Positions 6,063 to 14,318 are shown, counted from the stretch's first letter. The stretch: DNA of 18,599 bases from Granulicatella sp041433555 (GCF_041433555.1 NZ_JAPWBR010000028.1:1-18599); one strand, 5' to 3'. Made by a program: numbers and translations. The notes: a model not told the origin generated them from the sequence alone.

Positions 6063-6090
6063 AATATACCATAAATTTATTTAATGTCAA
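6063..6090 (-). promoter_or_regulatory. Promoter of RNA II
   Basis: On the minus strand a perfect -35 box TTGACA (6090-6085), 16 bp and TATATT (6068-6063). It appears stronger than the toxin promoter, as expected for an unstable antitoxin RNA that must be in excess. Confidence 0.75.
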
Positions 6091-6155
6091 GATACGCTCC
6101 ATCAAGGTAAATGAAAAGGTGTGATTTCTCCCATACACGAAGAAGGTGTGATAGT

Positions 6156-6342
6156 TAAAAAAAGACAAAAGGCCCTCGGTTCTATAGTGTGAATGGTAAG
6201 AAGAGCAACCAACGTGAATTACTGACTCTAGGGTAAAACCCGCAGAGTCAGTTTGAAGCTTGGTAGGAGCCAAGACTCAGGCTTGGCCCGGTGCCTTACC
6301 ATCAACACTATGAAGATACCAAGGGTTATTTTTTGTCTTTTT
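6156..6342 (-). repeat. 187-bp folded inverted-repeat element, copy 2
   Basis: Inverted relative to copy 1 at 3172-3358 and nearly the same length. Hairpin B is almost unchanged (CTGACTCT.../...AGAGTCAG). The hairpin A stem is changed on both sides: CCAAG/CTTGG instead of CTGAG/CTCAG, two compensated base pairs. It ends two bases before the stop codon of the minus-strand gene at 6345, so each copy directly follows a gene and has the same orientation relative to that gene. From 6091 to 6155 I see nothing else. Confidence 0.8.
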
Positions 6343-6344
6343 TA

Positions 6345-7520
6345 TTAACTTTGAACCGACACAACTTCTAGCTCGCCGTTTTCGTTCTGAAGAACTTTAA
6401 ACATAATCTCGTCCCCTTCTTTTGGCCCGTCTGGGTGCTTCGAGTCCATCAAGAGCGTGCCGAAGCATTGGTTGCCTTCCACGCGCGAGATGCGGACCCA
6501 CAAGCGTTCAGGATCCTTCGTCTTGTCTTCGTAGTAGACCGCTACGCCAAAGTCATCGGGATGCTCGCGGCGGCGGAATCGGTCGAGTCCTTGGAACGAG
6601 CGTGTCTCTTCTTTTTCTTTGCTCTTTGTGTCATAGACTTCCGCAATGACGCGTCTTGAACGGTCAACAATATACGGATCCACTTCAATCCATTTCATTG
6701 AACAGAACTCGCAGTCATCAAGGTTCGCTAGACGAATCAGATACATCGTCTCTTCTGGAATCAATCGCATGTCTAGCGTTGATTCGCCTTCTTTTGCGAT
6801 CCATAGCGGTTGGAAGGAAACGCCGACCTCTTCGTCGATATATCCGTAGAGGACGAGCCCTGTGTCGCCAGCCTTGGCTACTTCTGGCATCACGTCTTCG
6901 ATGAGCGCTGCGCAGCGAACGTAGACGAGTTGATGGTAGAAGCTGCGGAAAGAGGCTTCTTTTACTTTTTGCATTTGGCTTGCGATTGGAATTTCATTTG
7001 GGAAGAGTTCGCCTTTGATGTCGAGTCCTGGCGCAAAACCGCATCGGTCAAGCCACTCCGGACTTGTCACCTCTGGGATTGGTTCGGCGTGGGCCTTGGA
7101 GGCGAAACGCTCTCTGCTGTCGGCCACGATGTCCACCGGCAGATCCAGGTTCACATGCTCCATCCATTTCCAACGATAATCATCCGGCAAATGCAAGAGC
7201 AGAATCTGCGTCTTGCCTTCATGCTCGTAAATGTCCAGCACCTTGAAGTGGCTGTCGCGGTTAGCCACGTGTAGCCCCCAGTTCGTGCCGTGCTCCGCCT
7301 TCGTTAGGTCAAAGAGGTGGTTCGATAAAATGCTGAAACGGTGCGTTGTCACCATGCCGCCCACCCGGCTCGTCGCGTCGGTAAAGGCCGCGTTACGCAC
7401 AATCTGCCCCACCTGGAACTTCGCCGCTTCTTCTGGCGTGAGGTTGATGTCTCTAGCAAAGAGCTGCAATCCCGGCAGCATCTCATTCATTAGTTGTTCA
7501 AGTTGTTGTACTTCTGTCAT
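6345..7520 (-). CDS. Uncharacterised protein, DUF4026/DUF2314-like
   Basis: A 391-aa acidic soluble protein without signal peptide or membrane segment. The last 100 residues, with AVYYEDKTKDPERLWVRISRV followed by GTLLMDSKHPDGPKEGDEIMFKV, resemble the DUF2314/DUF2185 fold seen in many uncharacterised and immunity-type proteins. The middle has paired Trp/Cys features (CEFCSMKW). I believe it belongs with DUF4026-type proteins, but I cannot check. An AGGAGAA ribosome site precedes the ATG, and the gene starts 15 bp after the lipoprotein stop, so the two form an operon. Function unknown. Confidence 0.8.
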   Translation of the reverse strand: MTEVQQLEQLMNEMLPGLQLFARDINLTPEEAAKFQVGQIVRNAAFTDATSRVGGMVTTHRFSILSNHLFDLTKAEHGTNWGLHVANRDSHFKVLDIYEHEGKTQILLLHLPDDYRWKWMEHVNLDLPVDIVADSRERFASKAHAEPIPEVTSPEWLDRCGFAPGLDIKGELFPNEIPIASQMQKVKEASFRSFYHQLVYVRCAALIEDVMPEVAKAGDTGLVLYGYIDEEVGVSFQPLWIAKEGESTLDMRLIPEETMYLIRLANLDDCEFCSMKWIEVDPYIVDRSRRVIAEVYDTKSKEKEETRSFQGLDRFRRREHPDDFGVAVYYEDKTKDPERLWVRISRVEGNQCFGTLLMDSKHPDGPKEGDEIMFKVLQNENGELEVVSVQS

Positions 7521-7535
7521 TCTTCTTCTCCTGTC

Positions 7536-8615
7536 TTACCACAATGCACGTTCTAGTGTGTCGTTATCGTACGGTTGGAGGTTCACGATGCTCGACTTGA
7601 TCGTTCCATCCGCTTTCTTAGTCGTCTGTGGCTCTGATTCGCCGATTAACAGCACATTGATTCCTTCTTTTTTGGCAAATACAATCACCGATGTCCCTGA
7701 TTCAGACACATAACACTCCACGATTTCGTAAGAGTCGCCTCCAGATTGGAAATTCAGCCCTGCCCACTTGAAGTTCGCCTTCTCACCATCGACCGTAGCA
7801 TATTTGAAGAGCTGGTCTGGAACGGCTAAATCATAGTACTCACGCTGGGTCGCTGGACTCGTGCGCTCATAGATTTCGCCTCTTTTACGCGCATAAATCG
7901 CCATCGCATCCGCAACCGATTGATTCGCAGACGCCTCAGAAGTTGCTTTCCATGTCGCATTGTCGGTAAAGCCTTTTAATAAATCAGCGTCCTTCACGAC
8001 TTGAAACGCTGCTTTTGCAAGTGTCTCACGCGTCACATTCGTCGCATGAAGCACCAGCGGCTCGCCGTCTTCGTACCCAAAGAGGAACGCCTCTTTCTTC
8101 GTAGCGTCCAGATACGCCTCCACCACGATCACATCGTAGTCGTTAGAAGCCACAACGCCCATCATATTCCATTTGATCTTATCGCCATTGATGGTCGCAG
8201 CATCCATGTGAATCGCCTCGTGCAAGGCCTCGAAATGCTGCCCAGTCGACGCATTCCACCGCTTCATGAAGTCGCTAAATCCAGTCGCGTTAAAACGAAC
8301 CAAGAGCTCCAAGTCCGAATAGGCATAGTCGATGTCATCCTTGTCGCTTGGAAACTGCTCAAACATCTCATCACGCACCTTCTTGGCCGCGGCTAACCCT
8401 TCTGTGATATCGGCATCCTTGGCCGCAACATTATACGATAAGAGCAACATCTCAAAATACGTCGCGTGCTCAGTCTGGGCAACTGTTGTCGGTGTCCCCG
8501 TTGTCGCTTGAACCGTCGTTGGTGCCTGGGTTGTCGTCACTTCTTCTGGTTTCTTGTTACATGCCGCAAGTGCCAACACACAAAGCGCCGATGCTAGGAT
8601 TTGTCTTCTCTTCAT
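7536..8615 (-). CDS. Secreted lipoprotein with DUF4767-like domain
   Basis: A lipid-anchored surface protein of 359 aa. The signal peptide MKRRQILASALCVLALAAC has a lipobox LAAC with Cys at 19, and a Thr-rich linker (about residues 25-45) follows. Residues of about 100-205 show a pattern I associate with DUF4767 of Lactobacillales: FMKRWNASTGQHFEAL, then YDVIVVEAY, FLFGYEDGEPLVL and DADLLKGF. The start is ATG 8615, not the longer in-frame start at 8633, because GGAGGAGAG lies just before it and the signal peptide begins there. A TATAAT box on the minus strand is at 8662-8657. It is the first gene of a two-gene operon. Role in the envelope is unknown. Confidence 0.82.
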   Translation of the reverse strand: MKRRQILASALCVLALAACNKKPEEVTTTQAPTTVQATTGTPTTVAQTEHATYFEMLLLSYNVAAKDADITEGLAAAKKVRDEMFEQFPSDKDDIDYAYSDLELLVRFNATGFSDFMKRWNASTGQHFEALHEAIHMDAATINGDKIKWNMMGVVASNDYDVIVVEAYLDATKKEAFLFGYEDGEPLVLHATNVTRETLAKAAFQVVKDADLLKGFTDNATWKATSEASANQSVADAMAIYARKRGEIYERTSPATQREYYDLAVPDQLFKYATVDGEKANFKWAGLNFQSGGDSYEIVECYVSESGTSVIVFAKKEGINVLLIGESEPQTTKKADGTIKSSIVNLQPYDNDTLERALW

Positions 8616-8656
8616 ACTCTCTCCTCCAATCATGAAACCCTTCTCTATTCAAGATT

Positions 8657-8662
8657 ATTATA
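8657..8662 (-). promoter_or_regulatory. -10 box of the lipoprotein operon
   Basis: TATAAT on the minus strand, 41 bp before the ATG. The -35 region (about 8685-8680, TGCTTT) is weak. Confidence 0.5.
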
Positions 8663-8700
8663 GCATAGGTGGGAGGGAAAAAGCAGGTGGTGGCGGAGAT

Positions 8701-8737
8701 AAAAAAGGAATTAAGCAGAGGGTGTCTGCTTAATTCC
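8701..8737 (-). terminator. Intrinsic terminator of the type III R-M operon
   Basis: A perfect 12-bp stem, GGAATTAAGCAG (8707-8718) with CTGCTTAATTCC (8726-8737), followed on the minus strand by six T residues. It lies 40 bp after the res stop. Confidence 0.92.
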
Positions 8738-8777
8738 CTTCCAAATCAATTTATTTTAAAAGGCATTAAAAAATTAT

Positions 8778-11000
8778 CTAGTTTTCAAACAATTCATCAA
8801 TAGGTTTCCATGATTCCTTGTTCATTTGGTCAACCCACGGACCATCATTGAGATACCAGAGACTTTCATTATAATCTCTTACAAAGGCCCATTTAACCTT
8901 ATGACGCTTTGCGTAGTCCTTAAGAGCTTCATATTTAGCTGGAGCATATGGATCAATATTCTTATCCATTCCAGATAACGTTTCTCCGCCTTTTGTTTCG
9001 ATGATATAAATATCCCCATTTTTCATTTTCACAATGAAGTCTGGATAGAAATGACTTCGTCCACCGTTCGTTCCGTAAGCAAGTGAGAAATACTGTGTAC
9101 CAGAATCACCATTTTTGTATACAAAATCCACATCTTCTCGTTCTTCCATATATCGCTCGAACAGTCTTTCAACAAGACTAGGTCTGGCTGCTATCGATGC
9201 AGTAGTATATCCAGCATATGCGCTTGTGCGAACAATCTTACCTTCTATTTGAGGATTATAGGTATATCGTTCCTCCAATGGAAGCGTAAAATCGTTTTGT
9301 TGGATGTTTTCAAGTTCTAGAGTCATTGCTTTTGCTATATCAATTTTTCTAAACTCATCACGGAGCACTCGCCAGTTATTGAGGATAAATGCCGTCCACT
9401 CTTGTGCATCTAATTTTAGGAGGCGTTCCTCTGTTGGACGTCCATCAGCTAGGAAGAAACGTTTAAGAATCGCTTCAACCTTTGATACAGGTAGGTGAGT
9501 CACACGATCCAGTTCATGGAAGGCGTGCAGTAAATCAAGACGATTCCCACGATAATCCACCTCAACAGAGCGTTCAAGATCTTGTAGTCGATCTGCATGA
9601 TCGAGGGTATCAAATCGACCCTGCTTATACGTTGTCTTGATTGTTCGGCGAATAATTAGCCCGTGATTCTCCACTTCCTTTCTATTTTCTTCAACATCAT
9701 TAGAAAGATTCCACGCTTCTTTCAATCCTTCGTATAGGTTTTTGCGGATAGCTTTTTCGTCTTTCTCAGCAGTTTCATTGATAATGCGTTCACTAATCAA
9801 TTTTAAATCTTTAGCACTATCCTTTAATCGAAGGATAGGCGTTGGGGCAACGGCTCCGCCCTCCGCAAAAGCTCCAGTTAGGAAATCTTTATCAAAAGTG
9901 TAGAGATACGCATTATCTAGAACGTCAACGTTATAGTGTCCTCGTTGTGGTTGAGGCATACGACGAATACGGCCGATTGTTTGGATGGTAAAGTATTCAC
10001 CCATATTTTCACGGATTTTAACTAATATTTTTGCACGGGGAGCATCCCAACCCGTGGCGATTGCTTGTTTGATGATTAGATATTCGACGGGATTATCTAG
10101 TTTTGTCACGTCTAGGTGATTTCGTTTTTTATCCGCTAGCCAGATTCCTAGTTTCCCGTCTTCGTATGTTTTCTTCAGCCGGTTTTCAATATAATTTTCA
10201 ATTCTTGAAACTAAATCGGCTTCTGAATCTGATTTATCAGGCAACTGGACGATGACTAATGGATTTACACCTTGAATGCCGTTGTTTTGGTATTCATGAA
10301 CGATTTCTTTCCGTTTGTTCTCCGCCGCCTCAAAAAGAAGGGCAAATTCATCTGTAACGTCCAATTCGATATCTAATCCCTCGTTTACTACCACAGCCTT
10401 TGTGATCAATCCTGATTCTATAACAGATTCTTCAGTAACTTCGTAGTATTCCGAAATCTTTGAAGTATTAGAATTTGCAATGGTAGCAGATACACGTACA
10501 GTTTTTGAGGCTTTAAAGCGAGAAATTACATCGCGAGCTTTAGTTGTATCGTTACGATGCGCTTCATCGATAACAAGTATAAAATGGCGCCCTTGTTGGA
10601 AAGCTTTTTCGATCTTGTCATCAAGATTGTCACGTTCACTATCGGTTAACATCGCTTTAGATTTTTTCCCGATTACTCGTTCGTAGTTGATAAATGTCAC
10701 TGTGTCTCTGTCAAAACCATTTAGAAGTGCATCATCAACTGATTGTGCTTTGATGCTAGAAAAACCTTTTGCCTTATCTTGGCTCTGTTCCTCTAATTCT
10801 CCTGCTCCGGGAGTAAACCAGACAAAAGCAACATTATCATGTGTTGTTGAAATGTAGTCATTTATCCATGAGAGCAGACAGATTGTTTTACCCGAACCCG
10901 TCGGGGCTTTAATAATCAATTCGTTCACTCCATATTCAGGAGCAGTGAAACTCAGAAGTTTATCAACCATGTTTTTTTGAAAATCTTTTAATTCTATCAT
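8778..11000 (-). CDS. res: Type III restriction endonuclease subunit Res
   Basis: The DNA-dependent ATPase/nuclease half of a type III restriction system; it acts with Mod and cuts DNA whose two sites are unmethylated. Helicase motifs: Walker A APTGSGKT (residues 32-39), DEAH (145-148), SAT (171-173), TGWDAPRAK (about 316-324) and motif VI QTIGRIRR (340-347). The C-terminal nuclease core is PD (653-654) with E668 and K670 (YPDF...IIETKGG). All catalytic residues seen are intact. At 740 aa it is shorter than EcoP1I/EcoP15I Res (about 970), which is common for Firmicute members. I start it at ATG 11000: it overlaps the mod stop (ATGA) and has AAAGGA 9 bases before it; an ATG at 11006 is also possible. 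It is translationally coupled to mod. Confidence 0.93.
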   Translation of the reverse strand: MIELKDFQKNMVDKLLSFTAPEYGVNELIIKAPTGSGKTICLLSWINDYISTTHDNVAFVWFTPGAGELEEQSQDKAKGFSSIKAQSVDDALLNGFDRDTVTFINYERVIGKKSKAMLTDSERDNLDDKIEKAFQQGRHFILVIDEAHRNDTTKARDVISRFKASKTVRVSATIANSNTSKISEYYEVTEESVIESGLITKAVVVNEGLDIELDVTDEFALLFEAAENKRKEIVHEYQNNGIQGVNPLVIVQLPDKSDSEADLVSRIENYIENRLKKTYEDGKLGIWLADKKRNHLDVTKLDNPVEYLIIKQAIATGWDAPRAKILVKIRENMGEYFTIQTIGRIRRMPQPQRGHYNVDVLDNAYLYTFDKDFLTGAFAEGGAVAPTPILRLKDSAKDLKLISERIINETAEKDEKAIRKNLYEGLKEAWNLSNDVEENRKEVENHGLIIRRTIKTTYKQGRFDTLDHADRLQDLERSVEVDYRGNRLDLLHAFHELDRVTHLPVSKVEAILKRFFLADGRPTEERLLKLDAQEWTAFILNNWRVLRDEFRKIDIAKAMTLELENIQQNDFTLPLEERYTYNPQIEGKIVRTSAYAGYTTASIAARPSLVERLFERYMEEREDVDFVYKNGDSGTQYFSLAYGTNGGRSHFYPDFIVKMKNGDIYIIETKGGETLSGMDKNIDPYAPAKYEALKDYAKRHKVKWAFVRDYNESLWYLNDGPWVDQMNKESWKPIDELFEN

Positions 11001-12667
11001 GACCATAGATCCTTTCCAAAGTAATAATCAGGAATTACCTGTCTTGAGATATTCAACATCGACAGTACTGTTTCTTCCTTGCTATCTAGAAAAACTTCAG
11101 AATGAATAAAAAGAGTAGAGTCTTTTTCTAGTTTTCCTTCTTTAATTAAATCAGCTAAATGATCTTCCGTAAGAATAATTTGAACAGATGGATTTGAGAT
11201 ATCAACTCCAAATTCTAATTCAACAAGTGGAGTGATATAATTCAAAAGTTCATCTTCTAGTTGAAAATCAGGAAAATCGTTCTTATCAACAAAATCTGTT
11301 TTAAAGTATTTGAGATTATGAGGTAGCTCTTTCTGGATATTAGTCAATCGCTTATAAGTTACTTCTTCGCAAATATTGTTTTCATTATTGGTACATAGAA
11401 TGTATCTACGATTACCTCCATCTTCTTGGTTAAGTTGCTCTACTGCATGGCCGGTTGTTCCTGAACCTGCAAAGAAATCAAGAACTTGGGAATTCTTATT
11501 ATCTGTTCTATCAAGTAGCCAAGAAATTAGATTTGTATCTTTAGGGTAAGAGAAGGGAGCGTCTGGTATAATATTTTTTAATTGCTTTGCTCCTTGCGTA
11601 CTTGAGAAAGAATCAATCACGCCCATAGGTCTCTGACTACGCAAAATGATATTTCCATCATTGTCTGCTTTTAGATATTGTTTTGTATAAACAACCCACT
11701 CATCTTTTACATTTTGCTTAATCTCTACAAATCCATTTTTAAGTCCCCACTCAAATTTCTTCCGTGACCATCTCCAACATGCTTTCTTCCCATTATTATT
11801 GTCTGATGGCATTATAAAACTACCATCAGGAGCTTCGATAGGATAATCTAACGATTCAGAATACTGAATTGATCCCATTCCTAATTTCTGTAAATAATAC
11901 TTACCTCTAGTTACTTCGTACTCGTCTGAAAATTTATATCTATCCTCATTAGAGATAGGAACTCCTTTGATTTCGACCGCATCAATATCTTTTGAATACA
12001 CAAGTATATATTCATGCTTTAATCTAAACAACTTACTATCCGAACTTCCACCCCCTTCTCTATTACTCCAAATTAAATTAGCTACAAAATTAGTCTCTCC
12101 AAAAATAGAATCACATAAAAGTTTTAATTGAGATTGCTCATTATTATCAATAGAAATATAAATTAATCCTGAATCATTTAACAACACCCTCGCATACTCA
12201 AGACGCTTGCTCATAAAAGAAAGCCACTTTGAGTGTGAATATCCATCATTTTTATCAATTATTTTATCATTATAAATAAAATCTTTATTTCCGGTATTGT
12301 ATGGGGGATCAATATAAATAACGTCTATTTTCCCTGCATGAGTTTTTTCAAGTAGCTTCAAGATATGAAGATTATCGCCTTCTAACAGAAAGTTGTAATC
12401 ATGAGAATCCGGATTCCCTGCTATCTTTTTCTCTACATCTTCCACGAAGACAGGTATTTTTGTTTTCATTTCTTCTTCGACGATTTCCGCATGTTCTTCC
12501 CAAACTAGACCGTACTTTTTAGTTTGTAATAGGCGGATAACTTCTTCCAGTTTATTGACATCTTCATTACGCTGCTCCTCAAGAGCTTGTCCCAAGAGCT
12601 GTTTAACATATTGGATTACGCCATCTTTTTCATTTTTTCGTGGACGTTCAATGAAATCTTCTGACAT
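10997..12667 (-). CDS. mod: Type III modification methyltransferase Mod (adenine-N6)
   Basis: Recognises the target site and methylates adenine; needed for Res activity. Motif IV DPPYNTGN is at residues 120-127 and motif I DFFAGSGTTGHAV at 397-409. This order is that of beta-class N6-adenine methyltransferases. The region between them (about 200-360) is the expected target-recognition domain. The N-terminal 90 residues (KKYGLVWEEHAE) are the usual Mod dimer region. The start has GGAGGT eight bases before the ATG. No long simple-sequence repeat is visible that would make it phase-variable. The 556-aa length is in range, so the system looks complete and functional. The recognition site cannot be read from sequence. 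Confidence 0.95.
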   Translation of the reverse strand: MSEDFIERPRKNEKDGVIQYVKQLLGQALEEQRNEDVNKLEEVIRLLQTKKYGLVWEEHAEIVEEEMKTKIPVFVEDVEKKIAGNPDSHDYNFLLEGDNLHILKLLEKTHAGKIDVIYIDPPYNTGNKDFIYNDKIIDKNDGYSHSKWLSFMSKRLEYARVLLNDSGLIYISIDNNEQSQLKLLCDSIFGETNFVANLIWSNREGGGSSDSKLFRLKHEYILVYSKDIDAVEIKGVPISNEDRYKFSDEYEVTRGKYYLQKLGMGSIQYSESLDYPIEAPDGSFIMPSDNNNGKKACWRWSRKKFEWGLKNGFVEIKQNVKDEWVVYTKQYLKADNDGNIILRSQRPMGVIDSFSSTQGAKQLKNIIPDAPFSYPKDTNLISWLLDRTDNKNSQVLDFFAGSGTTGHAVEQLNQEDGGNRRYILCTNNENNICEEVTYKRLTNIQKELPHNLKYFKTDFVDKNDFPDFQLEDELLNYITPLVELEFGVDISNPSVQIILTEDHLADLIKEGKLEKDSTLFIHSEVFLDSKEETVLSMLNISRQVIPDYYFGKDLWS

Positions 12668-12724
12668 TAAACACTACCTCCATTTTTTATTTAGTTTCTT
12701 TTTAATATTCTTTTTCTTATGAAA

Positions 12725-12744
12725 TATACTTTTTAAGTATACCA
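12725..12744 (-). promoter_or_regulatory. Extended -10 promoter of mod-res with small palindrome
   Basis: On the minus strand TGGTATACT (12744-12736) is an extended -10 box. It is part of the palindrome TATACTT-TTT-AAGTATA (12725-12741), which could bind a dimeric regulator. Confidence 0.45.
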
Positions 12745-12782
12745 TGAAAGCATTTTCTGAAAAAGAGGTATCTTATTTAAAA

Positions 12783-12902
12783 CTATCCTTTTCTGGTTTC
12801 AACCAACTTAGGAATATTTCCTTCATCCTTTTTCCACTCTTCTAAAACAAGGTAATAATTCCGATTCACTACGAAAACAACAGAGCCTACTGATATTTTC
12901 AT
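12783..12902 (-). CDS. Possible 39-aa small protein after the amidase gene
   Basis: An open frame from ATG 12902 to TAG 12785. It begins MKISVGSVVFVVNRNYYLVL and ends in a charged stretch (EEWKKDEGNIPKLVETRKG). The amino acids look protein-like, with a short strand-rich start and a charged end. There is no good ribosome site, and the start lies within the hairpin at 12882-12913. It may be the tail of a lost gene. I do not recognise it. Confidence 0.3.
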   Translation of the reverse strand: MKISVGSVVFVVNRNYYLVLEEWKKDEGNIPKLVETRKG

Positions 12903-12913
12903 CAGTAGGCTCT
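12882..12913 (-). terminator. Hairpin after the amidase gene, probable terminator
   Basis: A perfect 13-bp stem, AGAGCCTACTGAT / ATCAGTAGGCTCT, with a 6-base loop. It starts four bases after the amidase stop. The following T-run is poor (GTTGTTTTC), so it may also serve as an mRNA-stabilising end. Confidence 0.65.
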
Positions 12914-12916
12914 AAT

Positions 12917-13792
12917 TTATTCCAATATTTCATTGACTTTTTGCTGAACTGCATCGTAGTCATAGCCCGCAGCTTCAAGTCGCTCTTTGCGTTCTTCTCC
13001 ATTTCCCCAATCACCCTGAATCACTTCATAAGCAACAGCATCCATCGTTTTTATATCATTGATTTGAGATCCTTGTAACGCAAGATTTACTTTCTCTTGA
13101 ATTAACCCTGCATCATACCCCGCTTCTGTTAATCGTTGTATGCGTTCTTGACCATTGCCCCACTCTCCTTGCATAACTTGTTGAACAATTTCATTTTCAC
13201 TTTCATCTTCATTACGAAAAACTCCTAAACGTTCCCAAATATGCATTCGGACTTTTTCCTCTGGAAAGTGGTTATGTAAAATCTCAACCAGATTATTTCC
13301 GAGTGACGCAAAATATTGCATTCTTTCAATAAAATATGATCGTACACTCTCTGTAGTTCCTCCATGCAACTCCATACTTCGATGAGGGCAGCTGGTTGGT
13401 ACAAATTCATGATGAAGTCGCACCGTCTCTCGTGAAATCGGCATTCCTGCTTCTACCAAGTCTGCTGCTGCTTTCAATAGAGTAACATCCTCATTCTGTA
13501 GGAATTCTTCATCGCTGGCTGATAGACTCTCACACACTTCGTATCCAACAGAACGACAGTTACTCCACCAATCTCCAGTATGGTAGCCAATATTTTCAAT
13601 AGGAACGACTTGAACAATCGTGTCTCGGTTGCAATAGAAATGTGCGATACCTAAAGCTTTATCACGATTCCTTAGAAAAGAAATATATCGTTTGGGTTTC
13701 ATTCTTCCTGCATCATTATGGATCACCACAAAGTCAAAACTTTCTAAAAATCCACTATTCTCCATTACAAACTCTCTCAAAATTTTAATCAT
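12917..13792 (-). CDS. N-acetylmuramoyl-L-alanine amidase with two Cpl-7 (CW_7) repeats
   Basis: Peptidoglycan hydrolase (endolysin type) that cleaves the bond between muramic acid and the stem peptide. The N-terminal Amidase_2 domain (about 1-165) has zinc ligands placed as in T7 lysozyme: H25 (VIHND), H127 (RLHHEF) and C135 (TSCPHRS). The C-terminal part carries two Cpl-7 wall-binding repeats, about 188-229 and 239-290, each with the core GxWGNGxERxxRLxxAGYD. There is no signal peptide, so it needs the holin encoded just upstream to reach the wall. Its ribosome site AAAGGAGGAG lies in the last codons of the holin gene and only one base separates the two genes. Phage-like, but in a cassette without head or tail genes. 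Confidence 0.92.
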   Translation of the reverse strand: MIKILREFVMENSGFLESFDFVVIHNDAGRMKPKRYISFLRNRDKALGIAHFYCNRDTIVQVVPIENIGYHTGDWWSNCRSVGYEVCESLSASDEEFLQNEDVTLLKAAADLVEAGMPISRETVRLHHEFVPTSCPHRSMELHGGTTESVRSYFIERMQYFASLGNNLVEILHNHFPEEKVRMHIWERLGVFRNEDESENEIVQQVMQGEWGNGQERIQRLTEAGYDAGLIQEKVNLALQGSQINDIKTMDAVAYEVIQGDWGNGEERKERLEAAGYDYDAVQQKVNEILE

Positions 13793-13793
13793 T

Positions 13794-14198
13794 TTAATTC
13801 TCCTCCTTTTGATGTAGTTGTCTTAATACGCTTTGAAGCTTTTTCGGAACAGGCAATCCGAGATGTGACGCATTTTCGAGAATTGAGATTCCTTCATTCG
13901 AAATATAGAAGAAGATTACTGCTGCTCGTAACACTCCTGCTTTCCCCAAAATATAAACATCTACAACATTTGCCGTTCCTACCAGCACAAAAATAAGTAC
14001 TTTGCGAGCAATACCTTTATACCCAACTGCACTTGAAAGTTCTCGTTGATCAATAGCATTTAATACTCCCGTTATGTAATCCAGAACAATAAGAACTAAC
14101 AAAGCATAGAGGAGGCCATCTTTCCCTCCGAGAAACCCACCCAATAGAGCTCCGAGGGTAAAAATTCCGGTTTGTAAATAGTAAAATGATGTTTTCAT
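13794..14198 (-). CDS. Phage/toxin-secretion-type holin
   Basis: Small membrane protein of 134 aa that forms holes in the cell membrane and lets the amidase out. Hydrophobic segments are at about 7-27, 30-50, 65-86 and 88-106. GGKDGLLYALLVLIVLDYITGVLNA and GYKGIARKVLIFVLVGTANVVD are features of the holin family that includes the toxin-secretion/phage-lysis holins (TcdE-like, Phage_holin_4). The tail is basic/charged (KKLQSVLRQLHQKEEN), as is usual. AAGGGAGG precedes the start. It is translationally linked to the amidase gene. A folded RNA element lies just upstream (14226-14316). Confidence 0.92.
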   Translation of the reverse strand: MKTSFYYLQTGIFTLGALLGGFLGGKDGLLYALLVLIVLDYITGVLNAIDQRELSSAVGYKGIARKVLIFVLVGTANVVDVYILGKAGVLRAAVIFFYISNEGISILENASHLGLPVPKKLQSVLRQLHQKEEN

Positions 14199-14225
14199 AA
14201 ATTTTCCTCCCTTACATCATTTCGA

Positions 14226-14316
14226 GAAGGTTAGGAGAACCACCCTCAACAGATGATTCTCCATACCCGCTAGAAAATTACCCTTTAAAATTTTCTAGTT
14301 CACCTTCCTAACCTTC
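14226..14316 (-). promoter_or_regulatory. Three-way-junction RNA element between DUF2922 gene and holin gene
   Basis: The outer stem GAAGGTTAGGA (14226-14236) / TCCTAACCTTC (14306-14316) is a perfect 11 bp. It encloses hairpin CTAGAAAATT / AATTTTCTAG (14270-14298) and hairpin GAGAA / TTCTC (14237-14261). It lacks a T-run, so it is not a simple terminator. It could set the ratio of holin to the upstream genes by processing, attenuation or mRNA protection. A 15-codon frame (from ATG 14264) runs through it but looks incidental. Confidence 0.6.
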
Positions 14317-14318
14317 AT

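Noticed and set aside
6810..7274. 154-aa plus-strand frame (and others) over the 391-aa gene
   Set aside because: Shadow of the minus-strand gene, which has a ribosome site, operon context and domain-like sequence.
8001..8396. 131-aa plus-strand frame over the lipoprotein gene
   Set aside because: Antisense shadow in GC-rich coding DNA without a ribosome site or recognisable product.
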